The notes beneath the pieces are model-generated. The model did not search any database and was not told where the DNA came from. It was given only the letters and a program-made list of their open reading frames with translations. Shown piece after piece: positions 18,156 to 25,902 of a stretch of 33,769 nucleotides of DNA. How positions within the stretch are numbered: the stretch's first letter is position 1; the number at the start of each line of letters is the position of its first letter. The translations under genes were made by a program, and so were the position numbers. The DNA is taken from contig NZ_JAGQBE010000025.1 of assembly GCF_024345475.1 (NCBI RefSeq), positions 1 to 33,769 of the forward strand, given 5' to 3'. Source of the DNA: Cyanobium sp. T1B-Tous (GTDB lineage: Bacteria > Cyanobacteriota > Cyanobacteriia > PCC-6307 > Cyanobiaceae).

Positions 18156-19696
18156 TGGCGGAGGACGTCGACCTGATCGTGGTGGGCAGCGGCCTGGGTG
18201 GCCTCTGCGCCGCTGCCCTGGCGGCCCGCTACGGGCTGGAGGTGGTGGTGCTCGAAGCCCACGCTGTGCCCGGTGGCGCCGCCCACGGCTTCAGCCGCCA
18301 GGGCTTTCACTTTGAATCCGGTCCGTCGTTGTGGTCGGGCCTGGGCCGTTGGCCCAGTGCCAATCCCCTGGCCCAGGTGCTGCGGGCCGTGGGGGAATCC
18401 CTGCCCGTGGCCTCCTATCGCGACTGGGGCATGCTGCTGCCGGAGGGAACGCTGAGGGTGGGGGTTGGTCTCGAGCCCTTCCTGGCGGTGGTTCGGACCT
18501 TGCGCGGAGCAGGGGCCAGCGATGAATGGGCCCGCTTCATGAAAGAGCTCGAACCCACGTGCAAGGCTGCCCGAGCCCTGCCCCTGCTGGCTCTGAGGCC
18601 GGGGCTGGGGATGGCCACAACCCTCGGAAGCCAGGCCCTTGGCCTGGTGGCGCAGGCCGGGCGACTAGCCCAACTGGGGGGAGCCTTCGGACCGATCGCC
18701 CGCCGCCACCTGCGGGATCCATTTCTGCTCCATTGGGTGGATCTGCTCTGTTTCCTGATCTCGGGCCTACCGATGGATCAGACCAGCGCGGCCGCCATGG
18801 CGACCCTGTTTGGCGAGTGGTTTGAGCCCGATGCCACCTTGGACTATCCGATCGGCGGCAGCCCGGCGGTGGTGGCCGCCCTGCAGCGGGGTCTGGAGCG
18901 CCATGGGGGCAAGCTGCGCACCGGCTGCGCGGTGGAGAGCATCACCCTTGAGGGTCAGCGGGCCACGGGGGTGGCCCTGCGGGATGGCACGGTGCTGCGC
19001 GCCCGTCGTGGGGTGATCAGCAACGCCAGCCCCTGGGACACCCTGGCGCTGCTGCCCAAGGGAGGGGTGGCAGAGCCTTGGAGACGCAAGCAGGCCGGCA
19101 CACCGGCTTGCGGGAGCTTTTTGCACTGGCATGTCGGGCTGGAGGGAGCCAACCTCGAAACCTTGCCGATTCACCACGTCTGGGTGGGCGACTGGCAGCG
19201 GGGGATCGGGGCCGAACGCAACATGGTGGTGCTGTCGATGCCCTCGTTGCTGGATCCGAGCCTGGCCCCATCAGGACACCAGGTGATGCACGGCTACACC
19301 CCAGCCAACGAGCCCTGGGAGCTCTGGAAAGACCTGGAGCGGGGCAGCCCGGCCTACTCCGCCCTCAAGGCTGAGCGCTGCGAGATCTTTCACCGCGTGC
19401 TGGATCCGCTGATTCCCGACTGGCGAGACCGGCTGGTGCTCGAGCTCCAGGGCACACCCCTCACCCACCGTCATTATCTGAAGGTGCATCAGGGCAGCTA
19501 TGGACCGGCCTGGCCCGCCAACCAGGGTGCCTTTCCCGGAGGCAGCACGCCGTGGCCCAACCTGGTGCTCTGCGGCGCCGGAGTGTTCCCGGGAATCGGC
19601 GTGCCTCCGGTGGCCGTGAGTGGTGCCATGGCAGCCCATCGCTTCGTGGACGCGCGACAGCAGAAGGAGCTGCTCGAAAGCCTGGGCCTGCGCTGA
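18155..19696 (+). CDS. FAD-dependent oxidoreductase, CrtISO/phytoene dehydrogenase-like
   Basis: From ATG 18155 a 513-residue flavoprotein. The N-terminal dinucleotide motif VGSGLGGLCAAALAARYG is at about residues 9-26, followed by VVLEAHAVPGGAAHGF (FAD contact). The C-terminal FAD signature NLVLCGAGVFPGIGVPPVA is at about 469-487. This layout is that of carotenoid desaturases/isomerases and retinol saturase relatives (COG1233). CrtISO, which isomerises poly-cis lycopene, is the nearest cyanobacterial relative I know, but the sequence is too diverged to claim that activity. The start overlaps the DCC gene stop by one base, so a thiol-redox enzyme and a flavoprotein are co-expressed. Confidence 0.82.
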   Translation: MAEDVDLIVVGSGLGGLCAAALAARYGLEVVVLEAHAVPGGAAHGFSRQGFHFESGPSLWSGLGRWPSANPLAQVLRAVGESLPVASYRDWGMLLPEGTLRVGVGLEPFLAVVRTLRGAGASDEWARFMKELEPTCKAARALPLLALRPGLGMATTLGSQALGLVAQAGRLAQLGGAFGPIARRHLRDPFLLHWVDLLCFLISGLPMDQTSAAAMATLFGEWFEPDATLDYPIGGSPAVVAALQRGLERHGGKLRTGCAVESITLEGQRATGVALRDGTVLRARRGVISNASPWDTLALLPKGGVAEPWRRKQAGTPACGSFLHWHVGLEGANLETLPIHHVWVGDWQRGIGAERNMVVLSMPSLLDPSLAPSGHQVMHGYTPANEPWELWKDLERGSPAYSALKAERCEIFHRVLDPLIPDWRDRLVLELQGTPLTHRHYLKVHQGSYGPAWPANQGAFPGGSTPWPNLVLCGAGVFPGIGVPPVAVSGAMAAHRFVDARQQKELLESLGLR

Positions 19697-19730
19697 AACA
19701 GCTCAGATACTTCGGCGCCACTGGGCCAAC

Positions 19731-19744
19731 ACGCTGATCAGCGT
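19731..19744. repeat. 14-bp perfect palindrome between convergent genes
   Basis: ACGCTGATCAGCGT is its own reverse complement and abuts the stop codon of the EAL gene (19745-19747). It lies between the ends of the FAD enzyme and the EAL gene. It may be a weak bidirectional terminator stem (5-bp stem, GATC loop), but there is no T run on either side. Confidence 0.5.
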
Positions 19745-21514
19745 TCAGGGCAAGCGAGAACGCAGGCGAGACATCAAACGCTGCCAGCGGGAATCCGGCC
19801 TTGAAGACGAGGAGGGCTCGGGAGGCACAATCGCTGCACTGCGCAGATGGAGGCTCTCTAGATAGTGCATCGACTCCCGCAGGGACATCGGGGGCGCAAA
19901 CAAAAAGCCCTGACTGAAGCGAAAGCCGTGCTCCACCAACCAGGCACGCTGGGGCTCGGTTTCAACACCCTCTGCGGTCGTGCTCAGGTCGAGGTCGTCG
20001 GCCAGGGCGCCCATGGTGGCGACGAGTTTGTTGCTGGGGCGTTGCGGATCATCGAGCAACTGCACAAAGCTCATATCGATCTTGAAGCCATTAATCGGCA
20101 GACTCGACAATCTGGACAAAGAGGAATAGCCCGTACCAAAGTCGTCAATCGTGATCCGAACCCTGCGCTCAACCAGTTGCATCAAAAATGCTTCAAAACC
20201 AGTGGTGGCATCCTGAAGGGACTCTTCAAGGATCTCGATCTGAAACTGCCAACCCATGGGAAGCGCATGGGTGTCGATCAATTGCAACAACCGCTGCCGC
20301 ATCAAGTCATCGTCCAGCAGATTGGCGGAGAGATTCACGCTCAGCACCATCGCCCGCCAAGGAACCACCCGGGCAAGGGTGGCTGCGTCTTCGAGGGCTC
20401 GCTCAATGATCTGAAGATCGAGCTCAGCGGAGAGTCCTGTGGCTTTCGCCACGGGCACAAATACGGCGGGGGGCACCACAGGCCCGTGTCCACGCCGCCA
20501 GCGTGCCAGAACTTCGAAGCCAACCGGCTCCGCGGTGGTGAGGTCGACGATGGGCTGGAAAAAGGGAACCATCTCCTTTTGGGCAATGGCCAGCCGCACC
20601 TCAGCCTCCAGGGCATAGCTCTCCTGCGCTAACCGACGGGTTTCGAGATCAAAAAAGCGGTATTGACTCTGGATCTGACGACTGGCCATCCGCAGAGCCA
20701 TGTTGGAGTCAGAGACAATCTCTTCCACATCCGTGTAGTCGCCGTCCTGAAGAGCGATGCCGACAGCAAGCGACAGGGGAACCCGGTGTTCCGCAACCCG
20801 AAAGGGCTCGTTGAAGAGGTCCAGCATCCGCTGGGCGATCGTGGCGATCAGATCCGAGTCGCTAACGGCTGGCACCAAGACGATGAACTGGGAGTCGGAA
20901 AATCGGGCCAGCAAGGCAGACTTCGGCACAGCATTGATCAAACGGCGCGCCGCTTCATCCATCAAGACCTCGGCCAGCCGGCCACCCAGGGTGGCGCTGA
21001 CGCTGCCGTAGTCCTTCAATTCGCAGCGCAACAGGGCAAAGGGGGGATGGCCCGCTTCAGCCAGCAGAGCCTCAATCTGGCCAAGGAGCTGATCGCGGCT
21101 GATCAGCAAGTTCATGGCACCAAGGGAGTCTGCAGACGCCTGCCGTGGTGCGGATCCCCCAGAGCCCTGACCGGCCAAGGCGGCCTCAAGACTGAGAACC
21201 AGCCAGGACATCCCAGCCGTCTGCCGGGGATCCAGGCTTAGGGGCAGGGGGTGATACAGACAAAGGGCGCCGAGGCTGTGTCCGGAAGGGGCCAGCAAGG
21301 GATAGCGGGCATAGAAGCGCACCCGCTGATCCGAATCTGGCATCTGCAAATCAACCAGCCTGGGATCATTCTGGACATCCTCAACAATCACCAGCTCTCC
21401 CGCCGCCAAGGGCTGGCTGGCCAGAATGACCCTGGCCGCCACAGCACCCGTCAGGACTTCGGCCAGATGGCAGATCGCCTCAATCTGATCGATGCGAAGC
21501 CCCATACCGCTCAT
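19745..21514 (-). CDS. Cyclic-di-GMP phosphodiesterase: shortened GAF, degenerate GGDEF, EAL
   Basis: A 589-residue soluble protein. Residues about 1-110 resemble a GAF domain, but its centre appears missing: the N-terminal helix (IDQIEAICHLAEVL) runs almost at once into the last part (LVIVEDVQNDPRL, RFYARYPLLAPSGHSLGALCLYH). Residues about 135-290 are a GGDEF fold whose signature is SDSQF (206-210), so cyclase activity is not expected. Residues about 300-555 are an EAL domain with all key residues: Glu334 (EVLAR), Asn394, Glu427, DDFGTGYSS (457-465), Lys478, Glu515 (AEGVET) and Gln535. It should hydrolyse c-di-GMP to pGpG. The start overlaps the cyclase stop by four bases, making it third in the operon. 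Confidence 0.92.
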   Translation of the reverse strand: MSGMGLRIDQIEAICHLAEVLTGAVAARVILASQPLAAGELVIVEDVQNDPRLVDLQMPDSDQRVRFYARYPLLAPSGHSLGALCLYHPLPLSLDPRQTAGMSWLVLSLEAALAGQGSGGSAPRQASADSLGAMNLLISRDQLLGQIEALLAEAGHPPFALLRCELKDYGSVSATLGGRLAEVLMDEAARRLINAVPKSALLARFSDSQFIVLVPAVSDSDLIATIAQRMLDLFNEPFRVAEHRVPLSLAVGIALQDGDYTDVEEIVSDSNMALRMASRQIQSQYRFFDLETRRLAQESYALEAEVRLAIAQKEMVPFFQPIVDLTTAEPVGFEVLARWRRGHGPVVPPAVFVPVAKATGLSAELDLQIIERALEDAATLARVVPWRAMVLSVNLSANLLDDDLMRQRLLQLIDTHALPMGWQFQIEILEESLQDATTGFEAFLMQLVERRVRITIDDFGTGYSSLSRLSSLPINGFKIDMSFVQLLDDPQRPSNKLVATMGALADDLDLSTTAEGVETEPQRAWLVEHGFRFSQGFLFAPPMSLRESMHYLESLHLRSAAIVPPEPSSSSRPDSRWQRLMSRLRSRLP

Positions 21515-22824
21515 GGATCAGTCCTGGAATCCAAGGGTTCAATTGGGGCAAAGGATGAACGCCATACCCGACCAGGGGCCCAGGGATCGACCATCATGTC
21601 CCCTTCGGCCGAGGACGACCAGCAGATGCGGTTCCGGCCTTGGTCTTTGGCACGATAGAGAGCTGCATCAGCTTGGGCATACAAATGGTTGAGGTTGTAT
21701 CCCAGTTGCTCCGTGCTGGTCAGACCGATACTCAAGGTGACGTTCATGGTACGTCCTTCCCACTGGGGCTTCAACAATTCCACCTCACTGCGAAGGCGCT
21801 CCATCACCAGCAGTGCATGGGCCGAGGAACACTGAGCCATCACAATGAACTCCTCTCCGCCCAATCGGGCCAAGAGATCGGTTCCGTGCAGTGATCGGGT
21901 CAGCGCATTGGAAACCTCACGCAGAACGAAGTCGCCGCACTGGTGCCCATAGGTGTCGTTAATTGCCTTGAAATGATCGAGATCAAGGATGGCCAGAATA
22001 TAGGGCAGATTATCCTTTTCTCCCTGAGCCAAAAGTCGAATAGCCAGATCCATACAAGACCGGCGATTCATCAAACCCGTGAGATCGTCAACCTCTGCGA
22101 ATGACCTAACAGCCGGCAACAGGCTGCGATACAGCAACAGAGCCAGCAACCCCAGCACAGAGGTTACGTACAGGATGCTGATGACAAGCAGACTGAGCAG
22201 CTCCCAGCCAAGCTGACCGGAGGCAATTGAAGGGTCGAAATTGACCAAGACAAGGTAGGCTTTATTATCTTCTGAGCGGTCGCGGCCTGAGATCCTAAAA
22301 GGAAGGCCTAGGGTATAACTTTCTGCGGTCGGAAAATACAAGCCAGAGTGCGTCCTTAAACAAGACAAAGACTGGCTAGAGGTGACCGAGGAAGAGGCGA
22401 AGCAATCACGGATCTGAGCAAAGACTTCATCGTTGGTCTCCGTTCTAGATAGCAATGGGTCAACCACGGAAAGCCCATCCCAGGCGCGACGGCTACCCAT
22501 CACTATGCGACCAGACGCATCCAAAACCAAAATATAGTTAATGCCATCCTGCATATCTTCGTTATGCTGGAGTCTATAGCGAGCCAGAAATCCATCAAGG
22601 TGGGATTTGGATGACTGACCCAACTCCAACTGCGAGGAAACCATGGAACGGATTTCCAGGGCATGCCCCCATACCTCCCTGTTGGATTCAACCAGACTTC
22701 GCCCAGCCAATCCGGCAAATAAAATTATTGAAGCAAAGCCAGCCACACCAAGAAAAACAATCGAGCAGCGGGCTCTTATATCTTTTGCAAGCGCGGAACC
22801 AATATGGGAGAAGTCAGTTTTCAC
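21511..22824 (-). CDS. Membrane-bound diguanylate cyclase (GGEEF)
   Basis: A 437-residue protein starting at GTG 22824. Membrane segment one is at about residues 20-42, an extracytoplasmic region at about 43-205 (with the PAS/Cache-like phrase YILVLDASGRIVMGS), segment two at about 207-234 and the GGDEF domain at about 242-403. The active site is intact: ILDLDHFKAINDTYGH (Asp281) and GGEEF (322-326). The inhibitory I-site, normally RxxD, reads HGTD at 313-316, so product inhibition at that site is probably lost. It makes c-di-GMP from two GTP in response to a periplasmic cue. It begins two bases after the stop of the LOV/haem gene. The last 35 residues are a disordered tail. GC is low in the N-terminal half. 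Confidence 0.93.
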   Translation of the reverse strand: MKTDFSHIGSALAKDIRARCSIVFLGVAGFASIILFAGLAGRSLVESNREVWGHALEIRSMVSSQLELGQSSKSHLDGFLARYRLQHNEDMQDGINYILVLDASGRIVMGSRRAWDGLSVVDPLLSRTETNDEVFAQIRDCFASSSVTSSQSLSCLRTHSGLYFPTAESYTLGLPFRISGRDRSEDNKAYLVLVNFDPSIASGQLGWELLSLLVISILYVTSVLGLLALLLYRSLLPAVRSFAEVDDLTGLMNRRSCMDLAIRLLAQGEKDNLPYILAILDLDHFKAINDTYGHQCGDFVLREVSNALTRSLHGTDLLARLGGEEFIVMAQCSSAHALLVMERLRSEVELLKPQWEGRTMNVTLSIGLTSTEQLGYNLNHLYAQADAALYRAKDQGRNRICWSSSAEGDMMVDPWAPGRVWRSSFAPIEPLDSRTDP

Positions 22825-22826
22825 AG

Positions 22827-24341
22827 CTATAGCGATTGATCCTGCAAAGGCTGCGGTGAGTGTTGCTGTCCAGCCGAGGCCAGGCGAATTAGGTCCTGGA
22901 TTTCAGCGACAGACCCCTGCAGCTGCCGCAGGGAAGATTGTTCGGCATTCAAGAACTGATCCACTTCTGCCGTGAGAGCATCATCGCAGGCAAGTTGATC
23001 GCGAAGACCTTGAGCAAAGGTGATGGACTGCGATACCTGAAGAGAGGCCGCTTCAATGGAAGGCCGAATAGCGATCAGCTGACTGGACGCCAAATCATTG
23101 AATGTACGAATGCTAGTAATATCCACTTGATTGCCCACATAAAAATCCGGCTTCCCAGGCCTACCACCAAATGGGTAAATCGTGAGGCGGTTCCAAAACT
23201 TTTCGCCGTTTAGACGGTAATTAACGAGCTCACATGAATAGGCCTTCCCTTCTCGAATAGCCCGAGCAATCTCAGATACGGTAATCGGATCCGTATCGGG
23301 TCCCCGCAGGAAACGGCAGTTAAATCCCGATGCCTTCTCCTTGGGATAGCCAGTAATCTGGCAGAAGGCCTCATTAACATAAATAAGCGGGTAATCATCC
23401 TGCCGCATATCAGCAATGGAAACGCCAAAGGTGGCGTTTTCAACAACCGCACCCAACAGGGAAAGCTCCTGCACTTGCTGACGAAGCTGGTTGGAGAGAT
23501 CAACCTCCCTGCGGCTGCCCTCACGCAAGCGGTCATTTGTTGAAAGCAGCAGTTTATTTTGGCGCTGAAAAGTAGCGGTGGCCCCAACTGAAACAAGGCC
23601 GAGCAAGCCCGCATATCCAACTAAATAGCCGAGTTGACCAAATCCATTAACCTGAATACCTCGCACCGTAACTTCTTGAATGCCCCGTACATCACCTACT
23701 TTCCAATTTTTCTTTGGAGAATCGGGGTGTTGATTATGGCAAGTAACGCAAGCCGGACGCATCAACACCGGTGTTGCCAGCCTGTAGGTTGAGCGTCCCA
23801 GCCATGATCGTTCTAGCTGGACATAGCGGGGAAGCTCAGGGTCTTTGCGAAAAGCTCCAATGGCATCGGTTTCAAAACCATCCAGTGGGGGAACATCTCG
23901 CTTGGCAAATGGATAGTCGGAAAGGAACGCATAATTGATCCTCCCATCACTATGGGCGCTGTCAAAGAGCGCACCCAACTCGATGGACAAGGTAGCGGGA
24001 ATGGGAATCCCACCATGCACATCACGATAATTTTCCGAAAACACCGCCTGTCCATCTGCTTTCTGAAGACGGGCGACAACATTGTCGGCGTAATAGCTAC
24101 GAATACCGGTGGCCAGGGTGGAGATCTCATCGGCCTGGAGCTCCATCTGCTTCACGGTGGCCGCAGACAAGCTGCTCACCATCACGAACGGCAGGCCAAG
24201 CAGGCTGACGATCAACAGCACAAGCACAAAGGCCGGCTTGCTGATCACTCGCCAACAACGCGAAAGCCACCTCGACAACCCTTTTGCTGCTTCTCGGCCG
24301 GCAACGGACCTGGGGGGTTGGGACTGGACTGGGCCTTGCAT
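22827..24341 (-). CDS. Haem-c (Tll0287-like/DUF3365) and LOV-domain membrane sensor
   Basis: A 504-residue protein: membrane segment one (about 36-60), periplasmic domain (61-235) with a CxxCH haem-c site at Cys198, Cys201, His202 followed by KVGDVRG as in the Tll0287/DUF3365 family, segment two (about 236-256), coiled coil (257-295), PAS domain (295-410) and a helical tail. The PAS carries the LOV signature GFNCRFLRGPDTDP with the photoactive Cys342, plus Asn374 (VNY), Asn384 (FWN) and Gln405 (GNQVDIT), which bind and read the flavin. Deviations are Arg346 in place of the usual Gln in NCRFLQ and Ala at the usual phosphate-contacting Arg near residue 359. It has no kinase, cyclase or EAL part, so output is probably to the adjacent cyclase and phosphodiesterase. 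A TAGAAT hexamer (24348-24353) lies six bases before the ATG, so a later start is possible. Confidence 0.88.
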   Translation of the reverse strand: MQGPVQSQPPRSVAGREAAKGLSRWLSRCWRVISKPAFVLVLLIVSLLGLPFVMVSSLSAATVKQMELQADEISTLATGIRSYYADNVVARLQKADGQAVFSENYRDVHGGIPIPATLSIELGALFDSAHSDGRINYAFLSDYPFAKRDVPPLDGFETDAIGAFRKDPELPRYVQLERSWLGRSTYRLATPVLMRPACVTCHNQHPDSPKKNWKVGDVRGIQEVTVRGIQVNGFGQLGYLVGYAGLLGLVSVGATATFQRQNKLLLSTNDRLREGSRREVDLSNQLRQQVQELSLLGAVVENATFGVSIADMRQDDYPLIYVNEAFCQITGYPKEKASGFNCRFLRGPDTDPITVSEIARAIREGKAYSCELVNYRLNGEKFWNRLTIYPFGGRPGKPDFYVGNQVDITSIRTFNDLASSQLIAIRPSIEAASLQVSQSITFAQGLRDQLACDDALTAEVDQFLNAEQSSLRQLQGSVAEIQDLIRLASAGQQHSPQPLQDQSL

Positions 24342-24363
24342 CTCAATATTCTAGTTTCTCGGA

Positions 24364-24389
24364 CTGGTCAGGGCATCGGCCTGAACCAG
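24364..24389. terminator. Possible hairpin between DUF2721 gene and the c-di-GMP operon
   Basis: CTGGTCAGG (24364-24372) can pair with CCTGAACCAG (24380-24389) with a one-base bulge. It lies between the minus-strand DUF2721 stop and the start of the LOV/haem gene, so it may separate the two transcripts. There is no T run, so it is weak as a terminator. Confidence 0.3.
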
Positions 24390-24403
24390 CCCGCAGACCC
24401 GGC

Positions 24404-24829
24404 TCAGAAACTGCGCCGCAGCTGGGCCGTGGCCAGCTGAACCTCGCGCAGAAAGAGCAGCACCGCCACCATCAGGCACAGCATCGCCAGCACGAACAAG
24501 GGCACCACCAACAGGGCCAGATCGATCTGGGCCAGCACGCTGATGAACACAATGGCCACCACCAGGGCCACCAGCAGCATGGTGACCGTGCAGAAGGCAA
24601 TGGCCTTGAGGATCAGGCCCATGCGCTGCTTCTGGCCCTGCAGCTCCAGGCGCCCAGCCCGGCCCATCTCCTGATCGGCATCGCGGGCCTGCTGTTGCAG
24701 CACCCGCGCCCGGTCGATCAGGCGGGTGAGGCGGTTGGTGAGCACCATCAGCAAGCCGCTCATGCTGGCCAGCAGAAACACCGGCGCCAGGGACAGCTGA
24801 ATGGCCTGGGCGAGGGCATGGGATGGCAT
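24404..24829 (-). CDS. DUF2721 membrane protein
   Basis: A 141-residue protein with one N-terminal membrane segment (about 12-32), a helical, charged loop with LTNRLTRLIDRARVLQQQ (about 30-47) and two close C-terminal membrane segments (about 75-97 and 100-127). The NRLxRLIDRxRxL element followed by hydrophobic hairpins is the pattern of DUF2721, a family common in cyanobacteria and proteobacteria. Function is not established. It is upstream of, and on the same strand as, the c-di-GMP operon, but separated from it by 62 bases. Confidence 0.85.
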   Translation of the reverse strand: MPSHALAQAIQLSLAPVFLLASMSGLLMVLTNRLTRLIDRARVLQQQARDADQEMGRAGRLELQGQKQRMGLILKAIAFCTVTMLLVALVVAIVFISVLAQIDLALLVVPLFVLAMLCLMVAVLLFLREVQLATAQLRRSF

Positions 24830-24870
24830 CGGCAGGAGCGCCAGGGAAGCCGGGCAAACCTAGCCGCGGT

Positions 24871-25797
24871 TCAGCCCTCCTCCCCTGGAGGCTCAAGCTG
24901 AATGGTGCTGTGGGCGATGCCCAGCTGGGCCAGCTGTTGCTTGGCCTGATGCAGCCAGTCGAGGTCGTCGACCAAGCCTGGGCGCCTCACCACATGGGCG
25001 GTCAAGGCGGTCTGGGAGGTGCTCAATCCCCACACATGCAGGTGGTGCACGTTCAAGACCCCCGGCAAGTCCCGCAGGGTGGCTTCCACCTCAGCCAGTT
25101 CAATCCCGGCCGGCACGGCATCGAGGGAAATGCCCATGGCCTGACGCAGCAGCTCAAAGCCGCTCCAGGCCACCGCCAGGCCCACGCCGATGCCTGTGGC
25201 CGCATCCAGCCAATTCCAGCCCGTGGCTCCCACGATGAGGGCGGCCACCAGCACGGCGGCGGAGACGGCCGCATCGGTGAGCAGGTGCACGACGGCCGCC
25301 TGGCGATTGAGGTCGTGGCGGCTGTCGGCTCCGAACAGCCGCGCTGACAGAAGATTGACAGCCACCCCGAGTCCAGCCGCCCAGAGCACCGGACCCGTGG
25401 TCACCGCCACCGGATCGAACAGGCGCTGCAGGCCCTCCACCAACACCACGGCTGACGCCATCAGGATCAACACCGCATTGGCCAGCGAAGCCAGTTGGGT
25501 GCTGCGGCCAAAGCCGTAGGTGTACCGCGCCGAGGGAGCTCGGGCACTGAGCCGTTCCGCGCCCCAGCCCAGCAGCAGCCCGGCCACATCCCCCAGGTTG
25601 TGGATCGCATCGCCGATCAGGGCCAAGGAGCCGAAGGCCAGGCCGATCACCAACTGCAAGGCCGAGAGGCAGGAGTTGAGGATCACGCTCCAGCGGAAGG
25701 CGGCAGCTGAACCGGGGCGGTGCTGGTGCTGACGCCGGTGGGGCTGCCGCTGGATGTCCACCGCTGGATGGCTGGAGATCGGGTGCGGATGGGACAA
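24871..25797 (-). CDS. Cation diffusion facilitator (CDF) metal exporter
   Basis: A 308-residue inner-membrane transporter with six hydrophobic segments between about residues 35 and 210 and a cytoplasmic C-terminal domain. The metal site is made of Asp63, His66 and Asp70 (GDAIHNLGD) and His171, Asp175 (HLLTD), the typical HxxxD arrangement of Zn/Co/Cd exporters in the CzcD-ZitB group. The N-terminus is His-rich (HPHPISSH..HRRQHQH), as often seen for metal capture. The C-terminal HLHVWGLSTSQTALTAHVV is the characteristic dimerisation domain. It is divergent to the peroxiredoxin-like gene, 105 bases apart. Confidence 0.92.
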   Translation of the reverse strand: MSHPHPISSHPAVDIQRQPHRRQHQHRPGSAAAFRWSVILNSCLSALQLVIGLAFGSLALIGDAIHNLGDVAGLLLGWGAERLSARAPSARYTYGFGRSTQLASLANAVLILMASAVVLVEGLQRLFDPVAVTTGPVLWAAGLGVAVNLLSARLFGADSRHDLNRQAAVVHLLTDAAVSAAVLVAALIVGATGWNWLDAATGIGVGLAVAWSGFELLRQAMGISLDAVPAGIELAEVEATLRDLPGVLNVHHLHVWGLSTSQTALTAHVVRRPGLVDDLDWLHQAKQQLAQLGIAHSTIQLEPPGEEG

Positions 25798-25902
25798 GAA
25801 CAGTGCCTGGGGGCTGGATCAGTCTGGGCAAGGGCAAGCGAATCAGCCACCCGCCGCAGCCGATCCCCCTCCGCCCTGGCCTGCCTGGGTACGGTGAGGC
25901 CC

